The position numbers and the translations under genes were made by a program. Below, piece by piece: positions 26,564-34,656 of a stretch of 64,000 nucleotides of DNA. The notes beneath the pieces were generated by a model that did no database searches, was not told where the DNA came from, and saw only the letters and a program-made list of their open reading frames with translations. The stretch's first letter is position 1. Every line of letters begins with the position of its first letter. The DNA is from Aequorivita aquimaris (GTDB lineage: Bacteria > Bacteroidota > Bacteroidia > Flavobacteriales > Flavobacteriaceae): contig NZ_JRWG01000001.1 in assembly GCF_001573155.1 (NCBI RefSeq), forward strand, positions 310,001-374,000, written 5' to 3'.

Positions 26564-28129
26564 TTATTTTTTTACTTTTTTATAATCTTCATTGAAATAT
26601 CCCCCACGATTTTCCTTTCGTTTCAGGGATTGCTGAATAATCAAATGCGCCACATTTACCATATTGCGAAGCTCTGAGAGCGCCGTATTCAATTTGTGTT
26701 TTTGGTAGAGTGCTTCCATTTCGAAATACAAAATTTCCAGTTGTGCCGACGCTTTTTCTAAATCGCTATTGTTCCGAACCACGCCTGCATATCTTCGCAT
26801 CAACCGTTGCAATTGCTCCGTTTTTTGCTGAAGGATTTCAGAGCCTTTCAATAAAACTGTGCCTTCGTCATTCCATTCCGGAATGGCTTTGGTCGTGCGG
26901 GATGGCTTATGTTTACAAAGATACTGAAAAATGCAGTCCGCATATACCAAAGCTTCCAGCAACGAGTTGGATGCCAACCGATTGGCGCCGTGCAAACCTG
27001 TATATGAACATTCGCCACAGGCAAAAAGATTTTTCACCGAAGTCTTTCCATCCATATCCACAACCACCCCGCCGCACAAATAATGCGATGCGGGCACTAC
27101 GGGAATCCAATCATTTGCCACATTGATGGTTCGCTGCAAACAAGTTTCGTAAATAGTTGGGAAGTGTTTTTTGAAATCGTCACTATCCAAATGCGTACAA
27201 TCCAGAAAAACACACTCGTCGCCCGATTTTTTCATCTCGGAATCTATGGCGCGCGAAACGATATCGCGGGAAGCCAATTCGCCGCGTTCGTCATATTTCA
27301 ACATAAACCGTTCGCCCTTTTTATTCCGAAGAAATGCTCCAAAGCCACGCACCGCTTCCGAAATCAAAAAGGAAGCGCCGTTGTTTCCGTCGTAAAGCGC
27401 GGTGGGGTGAAACTGTATAAACTCCATATTTTGGATGCGCGCCTTTGCGCGATAGGCCATCGCTATGCCATCGCCCGTTGCAACGGCCGGATTGGTGGTG
27501 TGCCCATAAACCCGCCCCATTCCGCCGGAAGCCAGCGTGGTGCAGTCGGCCTTTATCGTAAAAATATTCCCGGAAATCTGGTCCAAAACATAGGCGCCGT
27601 AACACGAAAGGTTCTCAGTTTTGTTTTCTGAAAAATGGTGTTCCGTAATCAAATCTATCGCAAAATGATGTGGCAGCAAAGTTATATTCGGCAGTTGATT
27701 GGCGCGTTCCAAAAGCGTGCGCTCTATCTCGTTGCCCGTGGTGTCTTTATGGTGTATTACCCTAAATTCGGAATGGCCCCCTTCCCTGCCGAGCGTCAGT
27801 TCGCCGTCGGCGTCGGTGTCAAATTTGGCGCCCCACGCCATCAGTTCCCGCAACCTTTTTGGGCCTTCTTTTATGACCATTTCCACAACAGCTCTGTCGC
27901 AAAGTCCGTCGCCCGCAATCAGCGTATCCTCAATGTGTTTTTGAAAGGAATCTTCTTTTAAGTCGAAAACTGCCGCCACACCGCCCTGCGCATATTTGGT
28001 GTTCGATTCCGATTGGTGCGCTTTGGTTACAACGGTGATTTTTTTCTTTGGAAATTCCGCCGCAAGTTTCACCGCAAGCGTCAAGCCCGCAGCGCCCGAA
28101 CCGATAATCAAAAAATTGGTTTCCAGCAT
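26564..28129 (-). CDS. nadB: L-aspartate oxidase
   Basis: NadB oxidises L-aspartate to iminoaspartate, the first step of NAD synthesis, passing electrons to oxygen or fumarate. The 521-residue flavoprotein has the FAD-binding N-terminus NFLIIGSGAAGLTLAVKLA, then NTKYAQGGVAAVF, EGGHSEFRVIHHKDTTG, QFHPTALY, REVVSRA-like RDIVSRAID, and GECSYTGLHGANRLASNS near residue 371. These distinguish aspartate oxidase from fumarate reductase. It overlaps nadA by one base (ATGA-type junction). Confidence 0.95.
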   Translation of the reverse strand: MLETNFLIIGSGAAGLTLAVKLAAEFPKKKITVVTKAHQSESNTKYAQGGVAAVFDLKEDSFQKHIEDTLIAGDGLCDRAVVEMVIKEGPKRLRELMAWGAKFDTDADGELTLGREGGHSEFRVIHHKDTTGNEIERTLLERANQLPNITLLPHHFAIDLITEHHFSENKTENLSCYGAYVLDQISGNIFTIKADCTTLASGGMGRVYGHTTNPAVATGDGIAMAYRAKARIQNMEFIQFHPTALYDGNNGASFLISEAVRGFGAFLRNKKGERFMLKYDERGELASRDIVSRAIDSEMKKSGDECVFLDCTHLDSDDFKKHFPTIYETCLQRTINVANDWIPVVPASHYLCGGVVVDMDGKTSVKNLFACGECSYTGLHGANRLASNSLLEALVYADCIFQYLCKHKPSRTTKAIPEWNDEGTVLLKGSEILQQKTEQLQRLMRRYAGVVRNNSDLEKASAQLEILYFEMEALYQKHKLNTALSELRNMVNVAHLIIQQSLKRKENRGGYFNEDYKKVKK

Positions 28130-29055
28130 TATTTCGATAGTTCCAGCATCCGCTCAATGGGCAGAATGGCTTTTTTCCGTATTTCCTCCGAAACTTCTAT
28201 CTGCGGGGTTTCGTGCAACAGACAGTCGTAGAGTTTCTGCAAAGTATTCATCTTCATAAACGCACATTCGCTGCATGCACAGGTGTTGTCCTCTTCCGCA
28301 GGCGCGGGAATCAACACGGCTTGCGGTACTTCCTGTTGCATTTTATGAAGGATTCCTGCTTCGGTGGCGACTATAAATTTTTCCGCAGGGTGTTTTTTCA
28401 CATAATCAATCATGCCCGCCGTGGAACCGATATAGGTAGCGGTCTCCAAAATATGGCTCTCACTTTCGGGGTGCGCAATGATTTTCGAACCGGGGTGCTC
28501 TTTGTAAAGTTTCAGCAATTTATCCATCGAAAACGCTTCGTGCACAATGCAGGCGCCGTCCCAAAGCAGCATTTTCCGACCGGTTTTTTTCTGAATGTAT
28601 TTTCCCAGATTTTTATCGGGCGCAAAAATAATCGGAACGTCCTTCGGCACGGAATTCACGATTTTTTCGGCATTGGAAGAGGTACAGATAATATGGCTCA
28701 AGGCCTTCACTTCCGCAGAACAATTCACATAGGTTATCACCACATGGTCCGGATGCGCCTCCACCAATTTCCGGAAAGCGTCTGGCGGACACGAATCTGC
28801 CAGCGAGCAACCGGCCATTAAATCGGGCAACAAAACTTTTTTGTCGGGGTTCAAAACTTTTGCCGTCTCGGCCATAAAATGTACGCCAGCAAAAACTATC
28901 ATTTCGGCATCCGTTTCCGCAGCTTTTTGCGAAAGGCCCAAACTGTCGCCCACATAATCTGCCACTTCCTGAATTTCGGGCACTTGATAGTAGTGCGCTA
29001 GGATTACGGCGTTTTTCTGCTTTTTCAATTCGGTTATTTTTTGATGTAAATCCAT
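28129..29055 (-). CDS. nadA: Quinolinate synthase A
   Basis: NadA condenses iminoaspartate with dihydroxyacetone phosphate to quinolinate and needs an oxygen- and NO-sensitive 4Fe-4S cluster. The 308-residue protein shows [23 protein letters not shown] in parts, GVHFMAET, the cluster Cys in [31 protein letters not shown] and the last cluster region [14 protein letters not shown]. Length fits the family. It begins only 6 bp after the norB-like stop, so nad genes share the nor transcript. Confidence 0.95.
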   Translation of the reverse strand: MDLHQKITELKKQKNAVILAHYYQVPEIQEVADYVGDSLGLSQKAAETDAEMIVFAGVHFMAETAKVLNPDKKVLLPDLMAGCSLADSCPPDAFRKLVEAHPDHVVITYVNCSAEVKALSHIICTSSNAEKIVNSVPKDVPIIFAPDKNLGKYIQKKTGRKMLLWDGACIVHEAFSMDKLLKLYKEHPGSKIIAHPESESHILETATYIGSTAGMIDYVKKHPAEKFIVATEAGILHKMQQEVPQAVLIPAPAEEDNTCACSECAFMKMNTLQKLYDCLLHETPQIEVSEEIRKKAILPIERMLELSK

Positions 29056-29061
29056 CGGGAA

Positions 29062-30387
29062 TCAAGTTTTAATTTTTTGAAGAAATGCTTTGAAAATAGG
29101 CGTTGCAACAATCAATAGCGAAACAAAAATCCCTATTCCAAAGATGAAAAATGAAATATAGTACGGCACGATTGAATCCTGCATTTCCGCAAACGATCCT
29201 TCCTTAGAAACGTACATCCAGTAGCTGCGCTTGGCCCCAGCAATTATCAAGGAAACGAAAAAGATAAACAGCGAAATGTTAAAGGCCACAAAACCCCGCA
29301 TTACCCAACGGGTGTCCATTTTCAGCTTTGGCCGCAAATGTTGCGCGATAAAGAACAGCGCCGAAAAAAGTATCGTCGTGTTGATGCCGATCGTGGTCCC
29401 CATAGAATGCGCCACCGTAATATGCGTGCCGTGGGTAAAGAAATTGATGGCGGGAATGGAGAACAACAGCGCCAAAATAATGTTTATAAAAATCCAAAAA
29501 TCGGTGGCCAGCAAAAACCGATAGGCCATGGGGTGGTTTTCCTTTTCTACCTTTAAAACAGAGCGTTTCCAATTGTAAATGATCGACGCCAAAACAATCC
29601 ACTCGGTCATACTTATCGCATAGGCAACGTAGCGGATCCACGGCTGTGTGGGCAGTAAATAAGTGTGGTGCGCCCAGCCGAACATCAAATTGGTGAGTCC
29701 CAAAAAGTAGAAGAAAAACGCCATTTTATTGGTAGCCACGTCGGTATCCTTTTTGATTTTGGACATCAAATAAATTGAAATACCGTAAACCAGCATATTC
29801 CACGAACCCGTAAACGAGCCGGTTGATTTCCATTGTACGGCGAAATCTTTGATGAAATTCAACCTAAAAAAATCGAACAGCCAAAAATGCGCCTCCATCA
29901 AATGGTAGCACATAAAGGCGATGCCCGTGCCCCACATCCAAAAATAGACGGGCCAGCCTTTCATATTGGTGTAAAGCGTTTTGAAATAATTGATGCCGAA
30001 AAGTACCCAGCCCAGTAAAATCGGGATCATCAAAATGGGTTTAAATGCGAAATATTCGCGCCCCTCGGTATAATCGAAAGCAAAAGAGAAATAAATGGCA
30101 ACACCCGTCAACAGGAAAAGTATGAAATGCAGCGATTGCAATTTGCGCGAAAAAAGCTCAAATTTTTCAACCGAAGCGATAAAGAAATAGATGCTGCCAG
30201 TGGCGGCGAGCACAATCCACGAAGTTTCCGAAGTAACGTGAAAGGGCCGCAGTTTGGAGAAGGGCACCGTTTCCTTTAAAAAATCGGGCAAGAGGTATTG
30301 AAACGATGCGGTTAACCCAAAAAGCATCCCCAAAAACAGGGCCGTTAGCGCAAACAACAAGAAATAGAGCGGCACTTTATTCTTCAT
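29062..30387 (-). CDS. Nitric oxide reductase-like catalytic subunit with unusual ligands
   Basis: This 441-residue protein with twelve membrane helices belongs to the haem-copper superfamily near NorB. Low-spin haem His50 lies in LRPFHVTSETSW. GWAHHTYLLPTQPW gives the metal His pair 240-241. INFFTHGTHITVAHSMG holds His327 for the active-site haem. Compared with Pseudomonas cNOR as I recall it, the helix VI HLWVEG segment with its FeB His and Glu is replaced by a segment around TGSFTGSWNM. The second His of AHGH is Met329. Helix V instead has YHLMEAH (162-167). It overlaps the cytochrome c gene by 11 bp. NO reduction is likely from context; another reaction is possible. Confidence 0.85.
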   Translation of the reverse strand: MKNKVPLYFLLFALTALFLGMLFGLTASFQYLLPDFLKETVPFSKLRPFHVTSETSWIVLAATGSIYFFIASVEKFELFSRKLQSLHFILFLLTGVAIYFSFAFDYTEGREYFAFKPILMIPILLGWVLFGINYFKTLYTNMKGWPVYFWMWGTGIAFMCYHLMEAHFWLFDFFRLNFIKDFAVQWKSTGSFTGSWNMLVYGISIYLMSKIKKDTDVATNKMAFFFYFLGLTNLMFGWAHHTYLLPTQPWIRYVAYAISMTEWIVLASIIYNWKRSVLKVEKENHPMAYRFLLATDFWIFINIILALLFSIPAINFFTHGTHITVAHSMGTTIGINTTILFSALFFIAQHLRPKLKMDTRWVMRGFVAFNISLFIFFVSLIIAGAKRSYWMYVSKEGSFAEMQDSIVPYYISFFIFGIGIFVSLLIVATPIFKAFLQKIKT

Positions 30388-30808
30388 TTCGATACTTTAT
30401 TTTAACCCAGCCCGTGGCCTCGATCTCGGCGTCATAATTGGGGTAAATGCCCGTTTCATCCACCTGTTTCAGGTATTCCACGAGGGCATCCTTTTCTTCT
30501 TCGGTAAAATGAAACTGCGGCATACTCTTCACTCCGCTGTTCAAAAACGCTTTAATATAATTTGGGCCTTTGCCTTCTGTAGAATAAACGTTGGTTAAAT
30601 CGGGGCCCAAATACCCGCCCAAACCGTACAATTGGTGACAGGACCAACAACGGTTGCTTTGGAACAGCTGCTGGCCTTTCACTGCCACTGGGGATAACTT
30701 TTCGACGGCCACGTAGCCGTCGGTATTATAGATTACATAGTTATAAAAGCCGAAAAGGGCGAGCAAAATCGCCATAATAAAAATATAAGGCCTTGGATTG
30801 GAGACCAT
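30377..30808 (-). CDS. norC: NorC-like membrane-anchored cytochrome c
   Basis: The 143-residue protein has one N-terminal anchor (YIFIMAILLALFGFYNYVIY) and a class I cytochrome c domain with CWSCH, GGYLGPDLTNV and an axial Met in SMPQFHF. This matches NorC, the electron-donating subunit of cytochrome c-dependent NO reductase. ATG 30808 is chosen over the in-frame GTG at 30847, because the -7 element (30838-30831) lies between them and the longer form would start upstream of the transcript. Confidence 0.9.
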   Translation of the reverse strand: MVSNPRPYIFIMAILLALFGFYNYVIYNTDGYVAVEKLSPVAVKGQQLFQSNRCWSCHQLYGLGGYLGPDLTNVYSTEGKGPNYIKAFLNSGVKSMPQFHFTEEEKDALVEYLKQVDETGIYPNYDAEIEATGWVKIKYRNEE

Positions 30809-30830
30809 TTCAATTTGAATTATTTGGGCA

Positions 30831-30873
30831 TAAAAATACCTTTTCACTGCTGTGCGAAATATGATATTTATCA
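30831..30873 (-). promoter_or_regulatory. Crp/Fnr-type box plus -7 element, norCB-nadAB promoter
   Basis: On the minus strand TGATAAATATCA (30873-30862) is followed after exactly 23 bp by TATTTTTA (30838-30831), one base from TAnnTTTG. The dyad is the same sequence as at hemN. The ATG at 30808 is 22 bp downstream. Confidence 0.7.
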
Positions 30874-30904
30874 GTTTTTAGGACTTAAACATCTTTTAAT
30901 TTCG
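30862..30904 (+). promoter_or_regulatory. Same box read divergently, acyl-CoA synthetase promoter
   Basis: In the plus direction the dyad TGATATTTATCA (30862-30873) is followed after exactly 23 bp by TAATTTCG (30897-30904), one base from TAnnTTTG. The single dyad may therefore serve both norC and the synthetase gene at 30962. Confidence 0.55.
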
Positions 30905-30961
30905 TACTTCCCAAAAATCCCTCGAATTCACTTTGCATTTCAACTTCATTTCTAAAAAAAT

Positions 30962-33019
30962 ATGGTCAACAACCAACTACTAAATCCGAAAAGTATCGCC
31001 ATAATCGGTGCTTCGAATGACACCAGAAAACCCGGTGGCAATATGCTTAAAAATATTCTCGCCGGAGGGTTTGCGGGAAATCTTTACGCGGTGAATCCAA
31101 AGGAAGAAAGAGTTCAGGGCATAAAAAGTTTTTCTGAAGTAATGGAAATTCCCCAAACCGACCTCGCCATTCTTGCCATTCCCGCAAAATACTGTCCCGA
31201 AACGGTTAAAATTTTAGCTGAAGAAAAAAATACGAAGGCTTTTATAATCATTTCCGCAGGTTTTGGCGAAGCTGGTGAACAAGGAAAACAATGGGAGCAG
31301 CAGATAGTTTCTACGGTCAATTCGGTTGATGGTTGCCTGATTGGCCCAAACTGCATCGGCGTAATCACCGAAAATTACAAAGGCGTTTTTACCGCTCCCG
31401 TGCCGCAATTCAACCCAAAGGGATGCGACCTCATCTCGGGGTCGGGCGCCACGGCAGTCTTTATTATGGAGGCAGGCATGGCGCTTGGCGTTTCCTTCGC
31501 GAACGTATTTTCCGTTGGAAATGCAGCCCAGACGGGCGTTGAGGATATTTTGGAATATATGGACGAAAACTTCGATGCCGAAAAAGACCCGTTTATAAAA
31601 CTGTTGTATCTCGAAACCATTTCCAACCCGCAAAAGCTGTTGAAACACTCTTCGTCCCTCATAAAAAAAGGTGCGAAAATTGCAGCAATTAAAGCAGGAA
31701 GCACCGCCGAAGGCAGCCGCGCCGCCACTTCGCACACGGGCGCCATTGCCAGTAGCGATATGACGGTGCGCGCGCTGTTCCACAAAGCGGGGATTGTGTA
31801 TTGCAGCAGCCGCGAGGAACTGCTGAGCGTGGCCTCCATTTTCAACTACAAAAAACTGGAGGGGAAAAACATTGCCATCATTACCCACGCCGGCGGTTCG
31901 GCGGTGATGCTGGCCGATGAGCTTTCAAAAGGCGGCCTAAAAGTTCCCGAAATATCCGGGCCTGATGCCGAAAAGCTGAAAACCTTCCTCTACCCCGGCT
32001 CTTCCGTAGCCAACCCCATCGATTTTTTGGCCACGGGCACTGCCGAACAATTGGGCATCATCATCGATTATTGCGAACACAAATTTGACAACATAGACGC
32101 GATGGCCGTGGTTTTCGGCAGTCCGGGACTTTTTGATGTGGAAAATGTTTATAATGTATTGAGCGTGAAGCTCGAAATCTGCAACAAGCCCATTTTTCCC
32201 GTGCTGCCTTCCGTGATAAACGCACAGCGCGAAATCCAATCGTTTTTGAAGAAAGGACACATCAACTTCCCCGATGAAGTGGTTTTGGGGAAAGCCCTCT
32301 CCCAGGTTTTCAATACGCCCGAACCTGTTTCCGAAGCAATTTCACTCCCGAAAATTGACATCGAAAAAATACGAGGCGTTATCAATACGGCTTCCGAAGG
32401 TTATTTGGATGCCGCCCAAACGCAGAAGCTGTTGGATGCGGCAGGAATTCCACGGGTTACGGAACTGGTGGAAAATTCAAAGGAAAAAATGCTCGCCGCG
32501 ATGGATTCCCTGGAATTTCCTGTGGTGATGAAGGTCGTGGGCCCGCTCCACAAAAGCGACGCAAAAGGCGTGGTGCTGAACATTACTTCAAAAGAAGAAG
32601 TTTCGGAAACCTTTGATAGGCTAATGCAAATAGATTCAGCAACGGCGGTAATGGTGCAGCCGCAACTGGCGGGACTGGAATTGTTTGTGGGCGTAATGAA
32701 GGAGCCGGGTTTCAACCACACCATTCTATGCGGTTTGGGCGGGATTTTTATAGAAGTGCTAAACGATGTTTCGGCAGGTTTAAGCCCTATTTCAAACAAC
32801 GAAGCCCAGCAAATGGTACAATCGCTTCGCGGGTATAAACTCATTCAGGGTGCGAGGGGCCGAGAGGGCGTTAACGAAAACCAGTTTGTGGAAATCATCC
32901 AACGGCTTTCGGCTTTGGTGGAGGCCGCCCCGGAAATTACCGAAATGGACATCAATCCGTTGATTGGCACCCGGAAAAATATTGTTGCCGTGGATGCGCG
33001 GGTGCGGGTGGGTCATTAA
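30962..33019 (+). CDS. ADP-forming acetate/acyl-CoA synthetase, fused alpha-beta
   Basis: ADP-forming acyl-CoA synthetases convert acyl-CoA, ADP and phosphate into acid, CoA and ATP, conserving energy by substrate-level phosphorylation. The 685-residue protein has an N-terminal CoA-binding Rossmann domain (LNPKSIAIIGASNDTRKPGG) and succinyl-CoA-ligase-like domains with the phosphohistidine loop TSHTGAIASSD (about residue 258). The C-terminal ATP-grasp domain shows FPVVMKVVGPLHKSDAKGV, then GGIFIEVLNDVS. Direction in the cell (acetate formation or activation) cannot be told from sequence. A shared regulatory dyad with norC suggests use when oxygen is low. Confidence 0.9.
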   Translation: MVNNQLLNPKSIAIIGASNDTRKPGGNMLKNILAGGFAGNLYAVNPKEERVQGIKSFSEVMEIPQTDLAILAIPAKYCPETVKILAEEKNTKAFIIISAGFGEAGEQGKQWEQQIVSTVNSVDGCLIGPNCIGVITENYKGVFTAPVPQFNPKGCDLISGSGATAVFIMEAGMALGVSFANVFSVGNAAQTGVEDILEYMDENFDAEKDPFIKLLYLETISNPQKLLKHSSSLIKKGAKIAAIKAGSTAEGSRAATSHTGAIASSDMTVRALFHKAGIVYCSSREELLSVASIFNYKKLEGKNIAIITHAGGSAVMLADELSKGGLKVPEISGPDAEKLKTFLYPGSSVANPIDFLATGTAEQLGIIIDYCEHKFDNIDAMAVVFGSPGLFDVENVYNVLSVKLEICNKPIFPVLPSVINAQREIQSFLKKGHINFPDEVVLGKALSQVFNTPEPVSEAISLPKIDIEKIRGVINTASEGYLDAAQTQKLLDAAGIPRVTELVENSKEKMLAAMDSLEFPVVMKVVGPLHKSDAKGVVLNITSKEEVSETFDRLMQIDSATAVMVQPQLAGLELFVGVMKEPGFNHTILCGLGGIFIEVLNDVSAGLSPISNNEAQQMVQSLRGYKLIQGARGREGVNENQFVEIIQRLSALVEAAPEITEMDINPLIGTRKNIVAVDARVRVGH

Positions 33020-33052
33020 ATAAATTCAGCAAATTATTCAATAAAAATTTTG

Positions 33053-33075
33053 TAGTTTTGTATCCGAATAGATAC
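33053..33075 (+). promoter_or_regulatory. higBA promoter and candidate operator
   Basis: TAGTTTTG (33053-33060) is a perfect -7 element. The inverted repeat GTATC-N6-GATAC (33060-33075) overlaps its last base and the expected transcript start. That is where an autorepressing antitoxin such as HigA would bind. Confidence 0.6.
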
Positions 33076-33087
33076 ACTGTTTTCAAG

Positions 33088-33387
33088 ATGTATTTTATTG
33101 AAAAGACTATTGAATTTGATAAATGGCTTGGATAGTTGAAAGACCTTAAAGCTAAGTCAAAAATACTTTTCCGAATTCAAAAAATTGAAAGCGATGGCCA
33201 TTTTGGCGATTGTAAATCTGTGGGCGAAGGAATAATGGAAATGCGGATAAATTACGCGAAAGGCTACAGGGTCTATTTCAAAGAAGTCGATGGCAAAATA
33301 ATTCTTTTACTTATCGGTGGCAGTAAATCAACCCAACAAAGAGATATTGCAAAGGCAAAAACAATTTGGAAAAAATTAAACCAGTAG
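33088..33387 (+). pseudogene. higB: HigB/RelE-type toxin interrupted by an in-frame TAG
   Basis: From ATG 33088 the frame reads MYFIEKTIEFDKWLG, then TAG at 33133-33135, then LKDLKAKSKILFRIQKIE and the rest of a HigB-like toxin (GHFGDCKSVGEGIMEMRI, GYRVYFKE, LLLIGGSKSTQQRDI). Toxins of this family start with just such an EFxxWL...LKD segment, so the stop splits one gene. The remaining 83 codons could only be translated from TTG 33136 without the first helix. The antitoxin follows after 4 bp. Either the toxin is inactivated, or reinitiation or readthrough occurs; a sequencing error is the other option. Confidence 0.75.
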
Positions 33388-33391
33388 CACA

Positions 33392-33673
33392 ATGGACACT
33401 TCACGATTTGACATTGCAGATTATTTAGACAATAACGAGATGATTGCGGAATATCTCAATACTGTATTGGAAGAAGGAGATACAGACGATATGATTACCG
33501 CGATCGGACAAATTGCAAAAGCTATTGGAATGACAAAAATAGCCGAGGAAACTGGCCTGAGCAGACCCAGCCTGTACAAGGCGTTATCAGATGGAGCCAA
33601 ACCACAGTTTGCAACGGTTATGAAAGTATTAAAAGCGATTGGAGGACAGATACAGATTAATCCGGTTCAATAA
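33392..33673 (+). CDS. higA: HigA-family antitoxin
   Basis: The 93-residue DNA-binding antitoxin has a helix-turn-helix (MTKIAEETGLSRPSLYKAL, about residues 52-70) followed by FATVMKVLKAIGGQIQI, the standard end of the addiction-module antidote (HigA) family. It pairs with the interrupted toxin gene just upstream and probably represses their shared promoter at 33053-33075. The helix-turn-helix looks intact. Confidence 0.88.
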   Translation: MDTSRFDIADYLDNNEMIAEYLNTVLEEGDTDDMITAIGQIAKAIGMTKIAEETGLSRPSLYKALSDGAKPQFATVMKVLKAIGGQIQINPVQ

Positions 33674-33699
33674 GATGGCATTTTAATGGATAATAATTT

Positions 33700-33840
33700 C
33701 TAAACCGCCCAAACCACAACAAGCAATAGCGTCAAAAACGCCACGAGCAGCACCTTCCAAAAAGCATTCGCCTTTTTAAGCTCCATAAAAAAGAATGCCA
33801 CGCCAATAAATTTAAAAATTACAATACCAAAATAATGACG
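33700..33840 (-). pseudogene. Remnant of a cytochrome oxidase subunit IV/NorF-like gene
   Basis: Between nosY and the higBA pair, the minus strand keeps 46 codons ending at TAG 33700-33702. They read like the second half of a small subunit IV family protein: GIVIFKFIGVAFFFMELKKA, then FWKVLLVAFLTLLLVVVW. The motif FxFMELKxA before a second helix is typical. No start codon precedes it (the only ATG, at 33786, would give 28 residues), in-frame stops lie just upstream, and the first helix is missing. I read this as a 5'-deleted relic. The rest of 33674-33873 holds no gene. Confidence 0.6.
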
Positions 33841-33873
33841 GCAATCTATGCCAAACTAAATTTATCGCGCTTC

Positions 33874-34656
33874 TTAAAAATCCTTCCGCTTCGCTATGCG
33901 CCAAATAAAGAAGGTCGGCACAACTACCCAAACAATTAGCATCGCAAAGGAAAGCAACAGTCCAAAACTGGTGCCGAAGAATTTTTGGAATACCGCACCG
34001 GTATAGCCCAATAATGCCGAAATGTCGAGTTTTAAAAGTATCAAAACCCGCGACAGATCTACTGGGTTCAGCATGGTTGCGATGAGTGAAAACTTATCCA
34101 GCGGATAATCCTCAAAATATAAAAGCGACATCAAAAAGATACCGTCATAAATTACGGCCATAAACAACCAAAGCAGAATGGCATAACCAAAACCTTTGAT
34201 TTTGTTTTCATTGGAAAGGGCTATAACGAAAGCCAGTGCGGTAAAAATAAAGGTTAGAAATCCGCCTGTAACCAGCAGAAGTGTAAAATCCCAAATGGCA
34301 TTGCTGTTGAAAATTCCGTAGAAAACAAAAGGGAGGCCCAAGCCAATCACCAAGCTCATCGCCAACGAGGTGGCGACTCCAAAATATTGCCCCAAAAAGA
34401 TGGAGCTCCGTTTTACGGGCTGTGCCAAGAGCAGCTCCGTAAATTCACGGGAATTGTAATAATACATCACCCCGAAAATAGTGCCGATTAACGGTACCAA
34501 AATGATAATTACGTTCATTAGGGTTATCACCGCTTTTGAGAGGTCGTTGTTCAAAAATAAGAGCACCACGCCCAGCAGTAAATAGAACAGAAAATATACG
34601 TAGCTCCAGCGGCTTCGCATTAAATCGTAAAAACTGTATTTTAGTATCTTAAGCAT
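33874..34656 (-). CDS. nosY: NosY-type ABC transporter permease
   Basis: The 260-residue protein has six membrane helices in the ABC-2 pattern and no soluble domain. The first soluble turn FYDLMRSRW and the later YYNSREFTELLLAQPVKRSS are typical of NosY. With NosF it forms the transporter that, together with NosD, delivers sulfur and/or copper for the CuZ centre of nitrous oxide reductase. It overlaps nosF by 8 bp and is the last intact gene of the nos operon. Confidence 0.88.
   Translation of the reverse strand: MLKILKYSFYDLMRSRWSYVYFLFYLLLGVVLLFLNNDLSKAVITLMNVIIILVPLIGTIFGVMYYYNSREFTELLLAQPVKRSSIFLGQYFGVATSLAMSLVIGLGLPFVFYGIFNSNAIWDFTLLLVTGGFLTFIFTALAFVIALSNENKIKGFGYAILLWLFMAVIYDGIFLMSLLYFEDYPLDKFSLIATMLNPVDLSRVLILLKLDISALLGYTGAVFQKFFGTSFGLLLSFAMLIVWVVVPTFFIWRIAKRKDF

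Noticed and set aside
26710-27631. Long open frames antisense to nadB
   Set aside because: They have no start context, contain no recognisable domain and lie opposite a strongly conserved gene; the composition of nadB explains them.
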